Positions 6,612-8,351 of a DNA stretch of 8,351 nt are shown piece after piece (within the stretch, counting starts at the first letter, position 1; each line of letters starts with the position of its first letter). The notes under the pieces were generated by a model. It was not told where the DNA came from. It did no database searches and saw only the letters and a list, made by a program, of their open reading frames with translations. A program made the translations under genes and the position numbers. The stretch is taken from assembly GCA_024690445.1 (NCBI GenBank), contig JAILPD010000062.1, positions 1-8,351 of the forward strand. The letters run 5' to 3'. The stretch comes from Acholeplasmatales bacterium. GTDB taxonomy: Bacteria; Bacillota_I; Bacilli_A; Acholeplasmatales; Anaeroplasmataceae.

Positions 6612-8096
6612 GTGAAAGATTATATCATTATTAACCCGCTTGATAATGTTGCTGTATGCCTTCGTGAGCATAATGCTGGTGAAGTAGTTGAGGGTGTAAC
6701 ATTATTACAGCCAATTCCAAGAGCACATAAGGTTGCTTTAAAGGAAATCAAAAAAGGAGAAAACATCATAAAGTATGGATGCCCAATTGGTCATGCAACT
6801 TCTGATATTAAGGTAGGAGAGCATGTACATACACATAATGTTGCTACTAACCTAGATGATGTAATCACCTATAAATATGAGCCAAATTATCCAGCTGTTT
6901 TAGGATATGTAGACAAGAAGAGAACTGTTGAATTATATCCTAGAAAGAATGGTTTATATGGTGCTAGAAATGAATTATGGATTGTTCAAACTGTAGGTTG
7001 TATTTCTGGTAATGCTCATAAGATTATTGAAGAATTTAAGAAAAGATATGATACATCAGATATCGATGGTGTATTCACATTTAATCATCCATTTGGTTGT
7101 AGCCAAATGGGTGGTGACTTAGATATGACTCGTACCATCTTAACTGATATGGCATTACATCCAAACGCTGGTGGTGTATTAGTTTTAGGTTTAGGTTGCG
7201 AGGAAAACCAAATGCCTAAGTTCATTGAAACTTTAGGCGATAGATATGATAAGGAACGTACTAGATTCTTAGTTTCTCAAGAAGCTGAAGATGAAATCGA
7301 AGACGGTGTAAAGTTATTAAAAGAGCTTTATGACGTAATGAAGAATGATAAGAGAGTTACACGTCCTTTATCTGATTTAAGAATTGGTTTAAAGTGTGGC
7401 GGTAGTGATGGTATGAGTGGTATTACTGCTAACCCATTATTAGGTAGATTATCTGATTATTTATCAATTAATGGTGGTACTACATTATTAGGTGAAGTTC
7501 CTGAAATGTTTGGTGCTGAGCAATTATTAATGGCTCGTGCTAAGGATGAAGCTACATTTAATGAAATTGTTAAGTTAATTAACGACTTCAAGATTTATTT
7601 TAAGAATCATCATCAAGTCATTTATGATAACCCATCTCCAGGTAATAAGGCTGGTGGTATTACAACATTAGAGGATAAGTCTTTAGGTTGTACTCAAAAG
7701 GGTGGTGCTTCTAAGGTAAATGGTGTTATTCCTATGGGTGGAATGATTAAAGAAAAGGGATTAAACCTTATTTCTACACCAGGTAATGACCTTTGTGCAT
7801 GTACAACATTAGCAGCTGCTGGTTGTCAAATTGTATTATTCACAACAGGTAGAGGAACACCATTTGGTACATTTGTTCCTACAATGAAGATTGCTACTAA
7901 TACAGATTTAGCAACTCATAAGTCTAACTGGATTGATTACAATGCCGGTGATTTAGTTGATAAGAAGAATATGGATCAATTATTAGAAGACTTTATCGAT
8001 TTAGTATGTGATGTTGTTTCTGGAAAGAAGCAAGCAAAGAATGAACAAAACGACTTCAGAGAAATTTCTATTTTCAAAGACGGAGTTATGTTATAA
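6612..8096 (+). CDS. uxaA: Altronate dehydratase UxaA
   Basis: UxaA removes water from D-altronate to give 2-keto-3-deoxy-D-gluconate (KDG), the last step of the hexuronate branch before the KDG kinase and aldolase. The 494 residues match full-length family members. An N-terminal SAF-type domain (about 5-80) contains GCPIGHATSDI and the probable metal-contact motif VHTHN (72-76). The C-terminal catalytic part starts with GARNELWIV and VGCISG (Cys130). It continues with FNHPFGCSQMGGD (157-169), LGLGCEENQ (Cys196), KCGGSDGMSG (Cys262), NPSPGNKAGGITTLEDKSLG and GRGTPFGTFVPT (from 413). The conserved cysteines are those expected for the iron-dependent catalytic site. The start is a GTG, supported by AGGTGAT (6602-6608), which complements the 3' end of 16S rRNA. 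The gene is intact and shares the high-AAG codon style of uxaB. Confidence 0.95.
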   Translation: MKDYIIINPLDNVAVCLREHNAGEVVEGVTLLQPIPRAHKVALKEIKKGENIIKYGCPIGHATSDIKVGEHVHTHNVATNLDDVITYKYEPNYPAVLGYVDKKRTVELYPRKNGLYGARNELWIVQTVGCISGNAHKIIEEFKKRYDTSDIDGVFTFNHPFGCSQMGGDLDMTRTILTDMALHPNAGGVLVLGLGCEENQMPKFIETLGDRYDKERTRFLVSQEAEDEIEDGVKLLKELYDVMKNDKRVTRPLSDLRIGLKCGGSDGMSGITANPLLGRLSDYLSINGGTTLLGEVPEMFGAEQLLMARAKDEATFNEIVKLINDFKIYFKNHHQVIYDNPSPGNKAGGITTLEDKSLGCTQKGGASKVNGVIPMGGMIKEKGLNLISTPGNDLCACTTLAAAGCQIVLFTTGRGTPFGTFVPTMKIATNTDLATHKSNWIDYNAGDLVDKKNMDQLLEDFIDLVCDVVSGKKQAKNEQNDFREISIFKDGVML

Positions 8097-8107
8097 AAGA
8101 ACAAATT

Positions 8108-8113
8108 AAGGAG
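8108..8113 (+). promoter_or_regulatory. Ribosome binding site of uxaC
   Basis: AAGGAG lies 10 bases before the ATG at 8124. The gap after uxaA is only 27 bases and contains no hairpin or promoter, so uxaC is read from the uxa operon transcript. Confidence 0.7.
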
Positions 8114-8123
8114 AAATATAAAA

Positions 8124-8351
8124 ATGAAAGATTTTATGGACAAGGACTTCTTACTTACAACTGAAACAGCTAAGAAGTTATATCATGAGCATGCAGAAAA
8201 TATGCCAATCATTGACTATCACTGTCATTTACAACCACAGGAAATTGCTGAAGATAAGCACTTCAGAAATTTAGCTGAGGCTTGGTTAGGTGCTGGTAAT
8301 AGATATGGTGATCACTATAAGTGGAGAGCTTTACGTGCTAGAGGCTATGAA
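8124..8351 (+). CDS. uxaC: Glucuronate/galacturonate isomerase UxaC, N-terminal part
   Basis: The first 76 codons of uronate isomerase are present; the rest, about 390 more residues in the family, lies beyond the right edge. UxaC is a cytoplasmic amidohydrolase-fold metalloenzyme. It isomerises D-galacturonate to D-tagaturonate and D-glucuronate to D-fructuronate, the first step of the pathway. The signature [18 protein letters not shown] places the metal-binding HxH at His33 and His35. The substrate-loop motif [13 protein letters not shown] follows at 62-74. The usual WLxGDHYKWR run appears here with four extra residues (AGNRY in the stretch after WLG), probably a loop variant. The ATG has AAGGAG 10 bases upstream. 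Its product feeds directly into UxaB, which confirms the operon's role. Confidence 0.93.
   Translation, partial: MKDFMDKDFLLTTETAKKLYHEHAENMPIIDYHCHLQPQEIAEDKHFRNLAEAWLGAGNRYGDHYKWRALRARGYE

Overview
The window comes from an AT-rich, low-GC Bacillota-type genome. The evidence is: strong AGGAGG-like ribosome binding sites, TTGACA/TGnTATAAT-type promoters, Gram-positive-style lipoprotein signal peptides, the Bacillota gene pair walJ(yycJ)-rlmH, and a codon set dominated by TTA, AGA and GCT. Tryptophan is encoded by TGG, and TGA ends walJ, so the standard bacterial code applies and a UGA=Trp mycoplasma is unlikely. An Erysipelotrichia-like or related gut Bacilli lineage is a plausible inference but is not proven by the sequence.

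Layout. (1) Positions 1-3441, minus strand: two tandem lipoprotein genes reading off the left edge. The first is a 1110-residue lipoprotein of uncertain function, perhaps related to PrsA/SurA-type extracytoplasmic foldases. The second is visible only as its ribosome binding site and first 30 codons, which are a clear lipoprotein signal peptide. The ribosome binding site of the second gene overlaps the stop codon of the first. (2) Positions 3442-3605: a divergent intergenic region with one good promoter facing each way. The rightward promoter carries a perfect inverted repeat across its -10 box. (3) Positions 3606-4921, plus strand: walJ/yycJ (metallo-beta-lactamase-fold hydrolase) and rlmH (23S rRNA methyltransferase), overlapping by ATGA and probably closed by a weak hairpin plus T-tract at 4944-4978. 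(4) Positions 4994-8351, plus strand: a hexuronate catabolism operon, uxaB-uxaA-uxaC, behind a consensus-like promoter with candidate operator dyads. uxaC runs off the right edge.

Function. UxaC isomerises D-galacturonate to D-tagaturonate (and D-glucuronate to D-fructuronate). UxaB reduces tagaturonate to D-altronate. UxaA dehydrates altronate to 2-keto-3-deoxygluconate. Together these three enzymes form the altronate branch of hexuronate breakdown, which fits an organism feeding on pectin-derived galacturonate. walJ and rlmH are conserved housekeeping genes. The least understood content is the large lipoprotein, which carries an acidic linker and an EF-hand-like loop. No RNA genes, CRISPR arrays, insertion sequences or phage genes were seen.
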